A stretch of 60,957 bases of DNA, from assembly GCA_024224155.1 (NCBI GenBank), contig JAAENP010000139.1:1-60957 (forward strand), in the 5' to 3' direction. The stretch is from a bacterium (GTDB lineage: Bacteria; Acidobacteriota; Thermoanaerobaculia; Multivoradales; JAHEKO01). Every line of letters begins with the position of its first letter. Positions within the stretch are counted from its first letter, which is position 1. A model generated the notes under the pieces. It saw only the letters and a program-made list of their open reading frames with translations. It had not been told where the DNA came from and did not search any database. This document shows, piece by piece, positions 17,195 through 24,887 of this stretch. The translations under genes were made by a program, and so were the position numbers.

Positions 17195-17514
17195 ATCCTG
17201 TCCCCGCTCCCCCCGCACTCCGGGCAGTCGATCGGCTGCACTTGCCCGAGCTTCACGGCCAGGTCCGATCCAGGGGGAAGGGCGAGCCAGGCGATCCAGG
17301 GCTCGCCATCCTCGCTGTTGGCGATCTTGCCGCAGCCCTCGCAGCGGTCGCAGCTCGTGCGAATGCCCTTGAAAATGAACCTGACCGCGTAGGCCCCGCC
17401 CTCATCTTGGAAGCCGACCCTCAGGCCCTCCGGCGGGTCGGTCTCGACCCGAACCAGCTCGCACTCGTCCGGGATGTCCTCCACCAGCTTCTTGAGCTCG
17501 CCGATCGTCGGCAT
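17191..17514 (-). CDS. DnaJ-type zinc-finger small protein
   Basis: The 107-residue protein holds CDRCEGCG near residue 55 and CPECGGSG near residue 97, a split CxxCxGxG pair as in the DnaJ central zinc domain, without a J domain. GAGGAG lies upstream of the ATG at 17514. A second gene nearby (17855-18310) has the same arrangement. Predicted to bind one zinc; role unknown. Confidence 0.5.
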   Translation of the reverse strand: MPTIGELKKLVEDIPDECELVRVETDPPEGLRVGFQDEGGAYAVRFIFKGIRTSCDRCEGCGKIANSEDGEPWIAWLALPPGSDLAVKLGQVQPIDCPECGGSGDRI

Positions 17515-17515
17515 C

Positions 17516-17695
17516 TCATATCTCCTCGTAGTGGAGCATGCCGTTTCTCACCGAGGCCCGGGTCTGGCGCCGCGGCCCCTCCGTCCTGACGTAGCCCGGA
17601 GTCTCCGGGATGATCCGGGCGTTATGCTCCTCGGCCCTCTGCTCCAGCTCCCGGATCCGGCGCCTCTCTGCTTCCCGCTTCTCGTTCTCGTTCAT
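17516..17695 (-). CDS. Small charged protein, unknown
   Basis: GGAGG six bases before the ATG at 17695 supports this 59-residue frame, whose first half is a charged helix (EKREAERRRIRELEQRAEE). It lies inside the 3' end of the next upstream gene by 74 nt. One of the two may be over-extended. No family recognised. Confidence 0.42.
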   Translation of the reverse strand: MNENEKREAERRRIRELEQRAEEHNARIIPETPGYVRTEGPRRQTRASVRNGMLHYEEI

Positions 17696-17858
17696 GTCCC
17701 TCCAGCTCCTCTCTGACTATATCGACCCAATCAAGAAACCACCCCGAGTTGGAGCGGTACGGATCAACCACGAGGCCCGCGTCCTTCCTCTCCCGCAGGT
17801 TGCCCAGAAGCCGCCTGGTTATGCGACCGGAACGGGCGAGCACGTCATCGGTCCTCAT
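17622..17858 (-). CDS. Small protein, unknown
   Basis: The 78-residue frame starts in an ATGA overlap with a GGAGG box 12 bases upstream. Its first 55 residues look folded (VLARSGRITRRLLGNL, then GWFLDWVDIVREELEG). The last 24 residues are Gly/Glu/Arg-rich and overlap the following gene out of frame, so the true stop may have been lost. Confidence 0.45.
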   Translation of the reverse strand: MRTDDVLARSGRITRRLLGNLRERKDAGLVVDPYRSNSGWFLDWVDIVREELEGHEREREAGSREAPDPGAGAEGRGA

Positions 17859-18310
17859 GGCTGGACCTCCTCCTCGTATATCAGATGGAACGGGTCGCCC
17901 TCCGGCTTCCCCTCGTCGTCGACATGGAGCGGCTTCCAGTATCGCTGGCCCTGCAGCTCGCAGCGCGTCGCCTCGTAGGGGCCGACGAAGCCCTGGCCCT
18001 GGACCTCCGGGTGGTTCATGGCCCCCGACACCGTCCTGTAGACCCCAAGCGCGACCGGATGTTCGCCCATATCGAGCCCGTACAGGACGTAGACGTGCCT
18101 CAGCTCCTCCTGGAGGACGACGAACTGCTGCGAGGCCTCCGGCGGTACGGGAAACGGGGGAGGGTCCTCGGTGCTGTGCTCGATCATGCCCTTTCCTTTG
18201 CAGGCCGGGCAGGGGCTCGTGCTGTCCGCGAACGCCGTCCCGAGGTTGCTCCAGGGAACGCGCCCGGTCCCGTTGCACGTTGGGCATATCTCCGTCCAGT
18301 ACCAGCTCAT
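17855..18310 (-). CDS. DnaJ-type zinc-finger protein with C-terminal domain
   Basis: The N-terminus carries CPTCNGTG (residue 9) and CPACKGKG (residue 34), the two knuckles of a DnaJ-like zinc centre. A 100-residue domain follows, with HVYVLYGLDMGEHPVALGVY and a Trp/His-rich end, unlike DnaJ. The full length is 151 residues. ATGA overlaps occur at both ends. It may bind zinc and a peptide or nucleic acid; function not assigned. Confidence 0.52.
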   Translation of the reverse strand: MSWYWTEICPTCNGTGRVPWSNLGTAFADSTSPCPACKGKGMIEHSTEDPPPFPVPPEASQQFVVLQEELRHVYVLYGLDMGEHPVALGVYRTVSGAMNHPEVQGQGFVGPYEATRCELQGQRYWKPLHVDDEGKPEGDPFHLIYEEEVQP

Positions 18311-18561
18311 GGGGTCAGCTCCCCCGTCTCCACGAAGCGCCGCAGCAGCACGATCAGCGCCTCCGCCCTCTCTCGGTCGAGGTGCATCCGGCAGCAGGCG
18401 GGCCCATCTCCAAGATGCCCCTCGTACTCGTTCCGCCCGAGCCAGATCATGTCTTCGGTCGCGACGCTGCTCTTCTGGATCGAGCAGCTCGCCCCGTGGC
18501 AGTCCACGAAGTCGCCACGGTCGAAGCCCCTTTCGGTCTCGGTCATCAAAATGAAGCTCAT
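18307..18561 (-). CDS. Small Cys-containing protein, unknown
   Basis: An 84-residue frame, starting in TGATG with GGAGGTGG before it. It contains four or five Cys and His (DCHGASCSI, then ACCRMHLDRERAEALIVLLRRF), a pattern common in small actinophage proteins of unknown role. A metal site is plausible. Confidence 0.5.
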   Translation of the reverse strand: MSFILMTETERGFDRGDFVDCHGASCSIQKSSVATEDMIWLGRNEYEGHLGDGPACCRMHLDRERAEALIVLLRRFVETGELTP

Positions 18562-18866
18562 CACCACCTCCACCAGCTCACGTCGGCGGTCGGATTCAGG
18601 TAGCTCGCCGCCCTCGTGCAGATCTCGCAGTCCGCCGCCTTGTGCCGGCTCAGGCCCCAGCCAGGTAGTATCGACCCGAGAGCCCCGTCCTCCTTGTCCA
18701 CCCTCATCAGGTGCTGGACCAGCTCCCGGAGCGCCTTGTTCTCCTCCTGGAGCAACTCCATCTCGCGCGCTTTTACATGAAGATCGGCGATGTACTCCTC
18801 GTAATCTGCCGCAGTCGGTTGGCCCATATTGACCGGCCTTGTAGCCCTCGGCCATGTCTGGTTCAT
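18561..18866 (-). CDS. Small coiled-coil protein
   Basis: The 101-residue product has a central heptad helix (YEEYIADLHVKAREMELL, then NKALRELVQHLM) followed by CEICTRAASYLN, one CxxC. The start at 18866 overlaps the upstream stop as ATGA; the ATG at 18827 is an alternative. Likely oligomeric; role unknown. Confidence 0.48.
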   Translation of the reverse strand: MNQTWPRATRPVNMGQPTAADYEEYIADLHVKAREMELLQEENKALRELVQHLMRVDKEDGALGSILPGWGLSRHKAADCEICTRAASYLNPTADVSWWRW

Positions 18867-19384
18867 CTCCACCCCCTCGGCAGCCTGGTCTTCTTGTGGC
18901 CGTCGCTGTACCAGGAGCAGCCGTCCCAGGAGCAGTGCATCCGGTGGTCGGGCTTGGGGCACCCCTTTTGCTCCTCGTCCACCAGCGCCGCGACCGCCTT
19001 CGAGCACATCCTGAACAGCTGCACGGATAAGGAGCTGGTGCCGACCCCGTTCCACGTGCTCTTGATCGTCGTTCCCCCGATCTCTCCGGCCAGCCTCCCC
19101 ACGATCTTCTCGAAGTCCTCCGCCTCGGCCACGGTGATGCACCCCGTGTGAGTATCCGTCTCCAGGTCGTACTTGCTGTTCAGCTGGAGGCCCACGACCG
19201 GCAGGGCGTCCGCTCCGCTCGCCGCGATCCAGAGCCCGCACTCGCCGGCCCTGGCCGTTATCCCGTGGTGCGAGATGAGCGCCCCCCTCCTGTGCCGTCG
19301 GTTGCTCCAGAGCCACTGGAGCCCCGGCCTGAGCCGCCTGGCCACCCACCCTCGAGAACCCGCCACCCGGTTAGTGGACTCCAT
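18863..19384 (-). CDS. Hypothetical protein with basic N-terminus
   Basis: The 173-residue protein begins with an Arg/Trp-rich segment (residues 1-35), then a beta-alpha region with GCITVAEAEDFEKIVGRL, and ends with a Cys/His cluster (CPKPDHRMHCSWDGCSWYSDGH). The C-terminal cluster could hold zinc. GGAGGAGG supports the ATG at 19384. Confidence 0.5.
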   Translation of the reverse strand: MESTNRVAGSRGWVARRLRPGLQWLWSNRRHRRGALISHHGITARAGECGLWIAASGADALPVVGLQLNSKYDLETDTHTGCITVAEAEDFEKIVGRLAGEIGGTTIKSTWNGVGTSSLSVQLFRMCSKAVAALVDEEQKGCPKPDHRMHCSWDGCSWYSDGHKKTRLPRGWR

Positions 19385-19703
19385 GCTTGCCTCCTCCGTC
19401 GTCCCTCTTTCTCGGCCTTATTCCCAGTCCTCTCTCGACCTGAGCCCGACCCTCCCGGATCTTTTCAAGGGCGCGTGCCCGCTCCTTGCGGAAGCCCCTC
19501 TCGTGCTCCTTCAGCCAGTCCTCGGCGCCCTCCGAGATTGGACGCCCCCGGTCCTTCCTGGCCCGTAGCCACTCCGCGCTCATGCGCTCCTCCCTCTGCC
19601 TCCGGTCGGCGTACCGGGCCAGCAGCCAGGCCGAGAGAACAATCGCCGCCGGGAGAGTCAGTACCCCCATCACGTAGATCAGCATCCCCGTCCAGAACGT
19701 CAT
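19371..19703 (-). CDS. Membrane-anchored charged helix protein
   Basis: The N-terminal 30 residues form one transmembrane segment (LIYVMGVLTLPAAIVLSAWL), followed by about 75 residues of highly charged helix and a His-tipped tail. The ATGA start is coupled to the upstream gene. The topology (N-out anchor with basic cytoplasmic helix) resembles small phage inner-membrane proteins or an i-spanin, but no partner is evident. Confidence 0.5.
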   Translation of the reverse strand: MTFWTGMLIYVMGVLTLPAAIVLSAWLLARYADRRQREERMSAEWLRARKDRGRPISEGAEDWLKEHERGFRKERARALEKIREGRAQVERGLGIRPRKRDDGGGKHGVH

Positions 19704-19915
19704 GGCGCCCCCTTCCTCTCCGCGATTATCGCCGCGACCTCTTCCCCGTGTTCTATCACGCAGTCCACGCAGAAGTGGGTCTCCCAGTGAGTGTCCGGCC
19801 TGACCCGCCAGATCTCCCGTATCCCGCAGCGTGAGCAGGTGCAGTAGCACCGCGGCCAGCCCATGGGCTCCTCCGAGAACGACTCCAGGCTCTGGCCTAC
19901 CGTCATCAGCGTCAT
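19700..19915 (-). CDS. Zinc-ribbon small protein
   Basis: The 71-residue product has CYCTCSRCG (residues 23-31) and HFCVDCVIEHGEE, a four-Cys zinc ribbon with an extra Cys. It is coupled by ATGA at both ends. Probably a nucleic-acid or protein-binding accessory factor. Confidence 0.5.
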   Translation of the reverse strand: MTLMTVGQSLESFSEEPMGWPRCYCTCSRCGIREIWRVRPDTHWETHFCVDCVIEHGEEVAAIIAERKGAP

Positions 19916-20175
19916 GGCTCCTCCTTCCGGCGTGCGCCCATCATCTCCAGCTCGATCCGCGCACTTATCGCCAAAAGGGCCTCCTCCCGCATCTTCGCGA
20001 GCGCCCGGTTCACCTTGCACCCCGCGCAGTTCTCCCGGTCGTGGTCGTAGACGATGAGCCCCATGTGCTCCAGCTCCGGTCCCATCTCCTTCGAGACCGG
20101 GATCTCCGATTGGAAGGTCTTGGCCTCGATGACCACCTCGTAGGGTATCCCGTCCTTGCTCTTAACCCGGATCAT
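19912..20175 (-). CDS. Small protein, unknown
   Basis: The 87-residue frame has GGAGG before the ATGA-overlapping start. It opens with beta strands (VKSKDGIPYEVVIEAKTF) and ends in an Ala/Glu/Arg helix. A single CAGC sits in between. No family recognised. Confidence 0.48.
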   Translation of the reverse strand: MIRVKSKDGIPYEVVIEAKTFQSEIPVSKEMGPELEHMGLIVYDHDRENCAGCKVNRALAKMREEALLAISARIELEMMGARRKEEP

Positions 20176-20417
20176 GTCGGGTCCTCCATCGGTAGGCGGT
20201 AGACAAGCCGCGGGCTGTGCGGATACAGCTTCTTGTCCCAGCCCTTGTAATGCCGCCACTTCCTGTTTCTTACCTCCTCGACCGCCTCCGAGATCGCCTC
20301 CTCGCTGTTCCTGGCCCTCAGCTGAACCCGGTCCTCGAACTGCGCCATGGCGAGATGGTTCTCCGACTCGTCGAAGTCGTCCCACTCCACGAACCAGCCT
20401 CGTCTATCGTCCGCCAT
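20172..20417 (-). CDS. Small protein, unknown
   Basis: The 81-residue protein combines WFVEWDDFDESENHLAM with a helix rich in Glu/Arg and the end RLVYRLPMEDPT. The ATG at 20417 overlaps the upstream gene by 14 nt and has GGAGGGG before it. No assignment. Confidence 0.48.
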   Translation of the reverse strand: MADDRRGWFVEWDDFDESENHLAMAQFEDRVQLRARNSEEAISEAVEEVRNRKWRHYKGWDKKLYPHSPRLVYRLPMEDPT

Positions 20418-20871
20418 CGGCGCCCCTCCCCCTTTTTTTAGTTGGGGCTGCACGAACTGAACCGGCCGGCCGCCCCGCGTATCCCCGAAATATGAGTCTT
20501 GCCGCGTAGGTTATGAGCAGGCCGAGCGTCCGTCTCCACCTTGGAACGGACTTCATCTTGGCCCAGAGGTCGAGGTCCTCCATCTCCTCGAGCATCACCA
20601 CGGCCTCCACCAGGTCATTGGGAGGCCAGATCGCGCGCATGGCGCACCACGTGAGCCCCTTGGAGTCCTGCTTGTCCGGCGGGTGCCAGTAGAAGCCGCG
20701 GGCGTCCCCCCAAATCGGCACGCGGGCGTCCATCATCCCCGGCTCGTCGAAGTTCTCCATCACCGAGTCGTAGACGGCTGGGGTCAGCCACGAGGTGCGC
20801 TTCCCCAGGCAGAGGTCCTGAAGCTTCACTCGGTCATAGCGCCTGAGTATCAGCCACTGCTCGAGCCCCAT
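20404..20871 (-). CDS. Hypothetical protein with C-terminal membrane helix
   Basis: 155 residues. The N-terminal two thirds is soluble (Trp/Pro-rich, FYWHPPDKQDSKG). Residues about 115-135 (TLGLLITYAARLIFRGYAG) are a probable membrane helix, then a basic tail follows. It starts two bases after the membrane protein gene upstream. Could be a membrane-associated phage factor; not assigned. Confidence 0.48.
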   Translation of the reverse strand: MGLEQWLILRRYDRVKLQDLCLGKRTSWLTPAVYDSVMENFDEPGMMDARVPIWGDARGFYWHPPDKQDSKGLTWCAMRAIWPPNDLVEAVVMLEEMEDLDLWAKMKSVPRWRRTLGLLITYAARLIFRGYAGRPAGSVRAAPTKKRGRGADGGR

Positions 20872-20872
20872 G

Positions 20873-21193
20873 TCAGAACCCCACCGAGAACTGGAGCCGG
20901 AGCCCCCCGCCGGGCGCCCGCTCCCGCATGCGACTGTAGGCCCGGTAGTTGCTGTAGGCGATCAGGGACCAGCCGGCCGTCGCGGCCACGTAGGTGATGA
21001 TCCGCGCCCGTCGGCTCTTCATCCTTCGCCCCAGCTCGTAGACCGCCAGGGGCGCGACCGTCCCGTAGGCCCATCGGAAGCCCTGGTTCTGCATGAAGGG
21101 GTTGGCCTCGAACCCTCCCCGGGAGAGGGCCATCTCGGTCGTGCCCAGGTCCGCCATCTTCGCCACGTACATCGCGATTAGTAGCCATTTCAT
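20873..21193 (-). CDS. DUF5658-like membrane protein
   Basis: The 106-residue protein has three hydrophobic segments and the motif LGTTEMALSRGGFEANPFM, which matches the D/E-x-x-T...GxxExNP signature of the small DUF5658-type membrane proteins. AGGAGG lies ten bases before the ATG. It is the first gene downstream of a promoter element shared with 30.7 kb. Confidence 0.5.
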   Translation of the reverse strand: MKWLLIAMYVAKMADLGTTEMALSRGGFEANPFMQNQGFRWAYGTVAPLAVYELGRRMKSRRARIITYVAATAGWSLIAYSNYRAYSRMRERAPGGGLRLQFSVGF

Positions 21194-21217
21194 CGTCCCG
21201 TCCTCCTGGCCCGAAAT

Positions 21218-21252
21218 ACTATACAAGACGCATACCACCCCGGGCCCGTCAA
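21218..21252 (-). promoter_or_regulatory. Promoter region with shared 17-bp element
   Basis: GGTATGCGTCTTGTATA (21237-21221) is identical to an element at 30720-30704. It ends in a -10-like TATAGT, and a TTGACG box lies 23 bp further upstream, directly after a stop codon. The next gene starts 25 nt downstream. Confidence 0.5.
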
Positions 21253-21256
21253 GAAC

Positions 21257-21619
21257 TTAGAAGAGGGCGTACAGGAGGTACCTCGCCAGGAGCCCCGCCA
21301 CCGCCCCCGCCAGGAAGAAGCGGAGTCGGCAGTTCTCCTTTCCGCGCCGGAGAGCGCGGATCGTGTCGAGAAAGGATTCGGCGTTGAGGAGGTGGCTCTC
21401 CGTCGCCCGCTCCAGCTCGGCCTCCGCCTTCCGTCGTCTCTCCACCTCCGCGGTGTTCGCCTCGAGGAGCTGCCGGATCCGGGCCCGGAGCTCGGGCACC
21501 CCCGCAAGCTCCTCCCCGAGCGTCCACTCGCCCTGCTCCATCTCCTCGACGAACGTCTCGACCCTGTCCGCTCCCTCCTTCGGCGCTGCCCCCTCGTGCA
21601 GCCCCGTCTTGGCCCTCAC
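21257..21619 (-). CDS. Coiled-coil protein with C-terminal membrane anchor
   Basis: A GTG start in a GTGA overlap gives 120 residues: a long charged helix (residues 15-90), then a terminal hydrophobic stretch FFLAGAVAGLLARYLLYALF. This is a tail-anchored topology. It could be a holin partner, a spanin-like or nucleoid-tethering protein; undecided. Confidence 0.5.
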   Translation of the reverse strand: MRAKTGLHEGAAPKEGADRVETFVEEMEQGEWTLGEELAGVPELRARIRQLLEANTAEVERRRKAEAELERATESHLLNAESFLDTIRALRRGKENCRLRFFLAGAVAGLLARYLLYALF

Positions 21620-22410
21620 TTCTTCACCTTGTAGAACGCGACCACCTTGCGCGCCTGCTCCATCGCCAGGGCGAACGCCACCCCCCGGCCCCAGCATTTG
21701 TCCGGGTCCTGGGGCGCCAGGGCGTCTCCCAGGGCGTTGGCCATGTCCTCCACCTTGTAGACCAGCGCCAGGGCCTCGTCCCTCTTCAGCATCGAGAGGA
21801 CGCCCATGATCATCAGGATGGGCTTGGTCTTCTTCGTCCCCTTGGTCTTGAGGAGCAGGACCTCTGCCATCTTCCGGTTGTCGTAGATCATGTCCGCCAT
21901 GACGTCCTTGCTCGGCTTGTGGTTCTCCTCGGCGGCCAGCCTGGCCCGGGCGATCATGCCCTCCTGGGGCGTGTGCTTCCGCCCGCTTCTCCTCGCGGCC
22001 AGGTCCCTCGCCGACTGCGGCGTTCCCCTGTCCAGGAAGGGCGCCACCGCCGCCGGGCACCCGCGGCTGACCCGCATCGGGATGGTCATCTCCGAGTACA
22101 CGATGGCCCAGAGCCGGTTCTGCCCCGTCAGGATGTTGCCGTGCTCGTCCAGGTCTATCCCCTGGGAGTGAAAGACCCACTCGTGCCGCCCCATCATCCC
22201 GGCGTAGTCCTCCACCCGGTTCCAGTTGACCGGTCGGTTGTTCTTGTTCTTTTGGAGCATCTCCTGCGCCATCTCCGGCGTGATCATGACCGTCTCGGTC
22301 GTCAGCGCCGGGGTGTCGTGGGTCAGCCGGTGCGCGTCCTTCGAATCGAGCGCCCTACGCAGCGCCCTTCCCTTGACCCTTTCCTTTGCCTTTTCCGCCG
22401 TTGCTCTCAT
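21616..22410 (-). CDS. ParB/sulfiredoxin-fold-like protein (DNA-binding type)
   Basis: The 264-residue product has the ParB-like signature of actinophage proteins: VNWNRVEDYAGMM, then GNILTGQNRLWAI, then PFLDRGTPQSARDLA. The GQxRL element corresponds to the GxxR nucleotide loop of the ParB/Srx fold. A helical C-terminal domain follows. It overlaps its upstream neighbour by 56 nt. Two more ParB-like proteins lie at 41.4-42.7 kb. Possible roles are CTP-dependent DNA binding, nuclease or partition. Confidence 0.58.
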   Translation of the reverse strand: MRATAEKAKERVKGRALRRALDSKDAHRLTHDTPALTTETVMITPEMAQEMLQKNKNNRPVNWNRVEDYAGMMGRHEWVFHSQGIDLDEHGNILTGQNRLWAIVYSEMTIPMRVSRGCPAAVAPFLDRGTPQSARDLAARRSGRKHTPQEGMIARARLAAEENHKPSKDVMADMIYDNRKMAEVLLLKTKGTKKTKPILMIMGVLSMLKRDEALALVYKVEDMANALGDALAPQDPDKCWGRGVAFALAMEQARKVVAFYKVKK

Positions 22411-23008
22411 CTTTCGCCTCCTCCTCGTCCGGCTCCGCGACAGCCAGTCGCAGGGCCGCATCACACATCGCATCCAGGACCCCCTGCTGCTTCAGGTCCT
22501 GAAACTCCCAGCACAGCTCCACGAACCGCTGGAGCCGCTCCATCTCGGTAGTGTAGTCCTTCTCCAGGAAGAACTTGCGCACGTCCTTCAGCACCTGGAG
22601 GGCCTGGCCCAGCTCCGAGGTGACCGTCATGCGGGCCGCCCGTATCTCCTTGGCCTGCTCCATCAGCAGGGGCCGCACCTCCTCCGAGAGCGTCCGCACC
22701 TGATTGTAGGCCCTCTCCATGAACTCCCGGGCCTCCGTGGCCTCCTTCGTCACCGCCTCCAGCATCTTCTCGTTTTGCTCCATCTCCCACCCCACAACGA
22801 TGTAGATCTCCTCCAGGTTCATCTTCGCCAGGGGCATGGCCCGATTCATCGTCTTTGGGTCCACGCCCCGTCGTGTCTCTAGCTCCATCCTCAGCAAGGA
22901 GGCCGAGACGTTGAAGGGGCCAAGCGGCTTCGACTTGAACCCCGGCAGCCTCCCGCGGATGTATCGCTCGCACTCGCTCTTGCCGGGCTGAATGACCTGG
23001 CGCGTCAT
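22355..23008 (-). CDS. Helical phage protein, tandem paralogue A
   Basis: The 217-residue protein is mostly helical with a Gly/Lys-rich tail (GGKGKGKGQGKG). Residues about 135-165 (LKDVRKFFLEKDYTTEME) align with LRDLRRFFLGKTYSRELG in the next gene upstream, and both open with ERYIR-R-L. They are diverged duplicates. Coupled by ATGA. No known family. Confidence 0.5.
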   Translation of the reverse strand: MTRQVIQPGKSECERYIRGRLPGFKSKPLGPFNVSASLLRMELETRRGVDPKTMNRAMPLAKMNLEEIYIVVGWEMEQNEKMLEAVTKEATEAREFMERAYNQVRTLSEEVRPLLMEQAKEIRAARMTVTSELGQALQVLKDVRKFFLEKDYTTEMERLQRFVELCWEFQDLKQQGVLDAMCDAALRLAVAEPDEEEAKDESNGGKGKGKGQGKGAA

Positions 23009-23523
23009 CGGCCCCGCAGCGCCCGTGCCGTGGGCGCCATCCTCCGTAGCTCCCTCGCCAGTACGGACACGCGCTCCATCTGGCCCAGCTCCCGGGAGTA
23101 GGTCTTGCCCAGGAAGAAGCGCCTCAGGTCCCGGAGCGTCGGCAGCTCCGTGCCCAACGCCGCCCCGTCCGCCACCGTTTCGACGATGTGGTCGGTGCAG
23201 CGCCCGAGGGGCTTCTTCCACGCCGCCCAGGTCGCGGCCAGCTTGGCCGTCTCCCCGATGGTGACCTTCTTCAGGTCCATCAGCTCGGCGACCCAGCACT
23301 TCACGAGCAACGTGTACCTCTCCAACAGCACGCCCATGCCGACGACCTTCTGCTCGAGCTCGATCTGCTCCCTTGACTTCAGGGCCGACGGCTCGTACCA
23401 GTTCCACAGCTCGTCCCACGGCCCGACCGAGTCCTTCCTCCTCGTCCGCAGGCGCTCGCGGATGTACCTCTCCTCCTCCGTCCATCGCCGCTTGCTGTGC
23501 TGGTCGAACTCTCTGAGGGTCAT
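23005..23523 (-). CDS. Helical phage protein, tandem paralogue B
   Basis: 172 residues, helical, sharing an N-terminal ERYIRERL and a central LRDLRRFFLGKTYSRE block with the adjacent gene. It lacks the glycine-lysine tail. Both may form a hetero-oligomer. The start at 23523 has GGAGCGAG upstream. Confidence 0.5.
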   Translation of the reverse strand: MTLREFDQHSKRRWTEEERYIRERLRTRRKDSVGPWDELWNWYEPSALKSREQIELEQKVVGMGVLLERYTLLVKCWVAELMDLKKVTIGETAKLAATWAAWKKPLGRCTDHIVETVADGAALGTELPTLRDLRRFFLGKTYSRELGQMERVSVLARELRRMAPTARALRGR

Positions 23524-23543
23524 GGCATCTCGCTCCGTTTGTT

Positions 23544-23756
23544 TCAGTTGGACTCCTCCTCCGTCGACACCAGCTCGTCCCCGATTCCCCGCCGGAGGAC
23601 CAGCTCCCGGTCCGTCTCCCTGTAGGTCACGGCGAAGGTCCGCTCCCCCCGCTGCATGTTGGCCAGGCAGACCTGCACGTCCTCGCAGATGAAACGGTCT
23701 TCTCCCTTCTCGTCGGTTATCACGTACATCAGCATCGTCACCTCCGCCTCGCTCAT
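23544..23756 (-). CDS. Small beta-rich protein, unknown
   Basis: The 70-residue product has strands VTMLMYVITDEKG, RFICEDVQVCLANM and TFAVTYRETD, and an acidic end. Coupled by ATGA to the previous gene. No family recognised. Confidence 0.48.
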   Translation of the reverse strand: MSEAEVTMLMYVITDEKGEDRFICEDVQVCLANMQRGERTFAVTYRETDRELVLRRGIGDELVSTEEESN

Positions 23757-24181
23757 GATGAGCCGTCCTCCGCCTCGCCCTCGTACGCCTCGATCACCTT
23801 CATGCCCTCCTCGACCGCCCTCGCGATCTCCGTGATGTCCACGGTCGTTAGTACCGTCCCCACCATGCGCACCCCGCGAACCGCGTCGGCCTTCCACTGC
23901 GTCGGCTCGACGTGCCCCGTTGCGATCGGCCCGTGAACGAACCGCTCGACGGCGTCCTCGATGTTTCGGATCGCCCCCGTCAGCTCCCTTGAGTGGCTGC
24001 ACACGCACGGCACCTGGCCCTCCCTCTCGGGCTCCACCAGCACCTGTAGTTGCTTCCACTCCTCGTCCGTGAACTCCCCGGTCCTGTCCTCCGGCAGCAA
24101 GAACTCCCGTCCCGCGCTGTGCCCCACGTGGTCGATGTACTTTCTCAGCAGACGCAGGGTCTCGAACACCTTGTCGCTCAT
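23753..24181 (-). CDS. Hypothetical protein, unknown
   Basis: 142 residues, mainly helical, with CVCSH near residue 60 and an acidic C-terminus. It is coupled at both ends. The segment LTGAIRNIEDAVERFVHG is amphipathic. I cannot name a family. Confidence 0.48.
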   Translation of the reverse strand: MSDKVFETLRLLRKYIDHVGHSAGREFLLPEDRTGEFTDEEWKQLQVLVEPEREGQVPCVCSHSRELTGAIRNIEDAVERFVHGPIATGHVEPTQWKADAVRGVRMVGTVLTTVDITEIARAVEEGMKVIEAYEGEAEDGSS

Positions 24182-24369
24182 CCTCCACCCCTCATCCTCA
24201 GCATCACGTCCGAGAGCGGCGTGGTCTGGTTGTTGGTCGCCGACTCCACGAGCACCCTGGTCGTGATGCACCTCAGCAGCAGCTCGTAGCAGTCGCGGCA
24301 GATCCTCTCGTCGCCGTACCGGGCCATAGGATTCGGCTTCCCGCACCCCTTACAGTCCAGATAGATCAT
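24178..24369 (-). CDS. Zinc-ribbon small protein
   Basis: The 63-residue protein opens with CKGCGKPNPMARYGDERICR, a classic CxxC-x(n)-CxxC ribbon, then a helix and a Gly/Arg tail. GAGGGGGG precedes the ATG at 24369. Likely a small DNA- or protein-binding factor. Confidence 0.52.
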   Translation of the reverse strand: MIYLDCKGCGKPNPMARYGDERICRDCYELLLRCITTRVLVESATNNQTTPLSDVMLRMRGGG

Positions 24370-24378
24370 CAGCCCCCC

Positions 24379-24699
24379 TCAGTCCTCGAAGTGCTCGATG
24401 ATCGGCTCCGTCGGGGCGATCGACCCCCCGATGGCCTCGTAGCCAGACAGGCCCACCGCGACCCTCACCTCTCCGGTCTCCAGCCCCACCAGCACCCACT
24501 CCCCGTGCCGCACTCGGTACTTGAACCAGCCGGGATGCGTGGCGTACCAGAACTCGGTGCCCCGGCTCCGTATGTACGGATAGACCAGCTGCTCGTCCTC
24601 GTCCAGGACCCTCTTGCTCCCGGCCTCAAGCGCCAGGAACAGATCTCGGTCGAACTGGACCGCCGCCCACGTCGTCTCCAGCCTCTCGATCACCCTCAT
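24379..24699 (-). CDS. Small protein, unknown
   Basis: 106 residues with Trp/Tyr-rich strands (TEFWYATHPGWFKYRVRHG, then EWVLVGLETGEVRVAVG) that suggest a small beta barrel, and a Pro-Thr-Glu end. GGGAGGG precedes the ATGA start. Not assigned. Confidence 0.48.
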   Translation of the reverse strand: MRVIERLETTWAAVQFDRDLFLALEAGSKRVLDEDEQLVYPYIRSRGTEFWYATHPGWFKYRVRHGEWVLVGLETGEVRVAVGLSGYEAIGGSIAPTEPIIEHFED

Positions 24700-24887
24700 C
24701 GCGCACCCTCCCAGTACAGCCGCCGGAACATGGCCCGCGTCTTGCGGTCGTGCTCCGGCTCCTTGGCGGGCTCCCTGTGGCCGCAGCGCTTGCACTCCAG
24801 GCCCCGTCGGTACGGGTTGCGCTCGACGTAGGTCACCCAGAAGTGAGTCCCGTTCTCCGTCTTCGGACACCTCGGCGTATCGCCCAT
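24696..24887 (-). CDS. Zinc-ribbon small protein next to the DNA methyltransferase
   Basis: 63 residues. CPKTENGTHFW and CKRCGHREPA give a loose four-ligand zinc site. The start overlaps the cytosine methyltransferase stop as TGATG, so the two are co-translated. It might supply a DNA-contact module missing from the short methyltransferase; this is speculation. Confidence 0.5.
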   Translation of the reverse strand: MGDTPRCPKTENGTHFWVTYVERNPYRRGLECKRCGHREPAKEPEHDRKTRAMFRRLYWEGAR

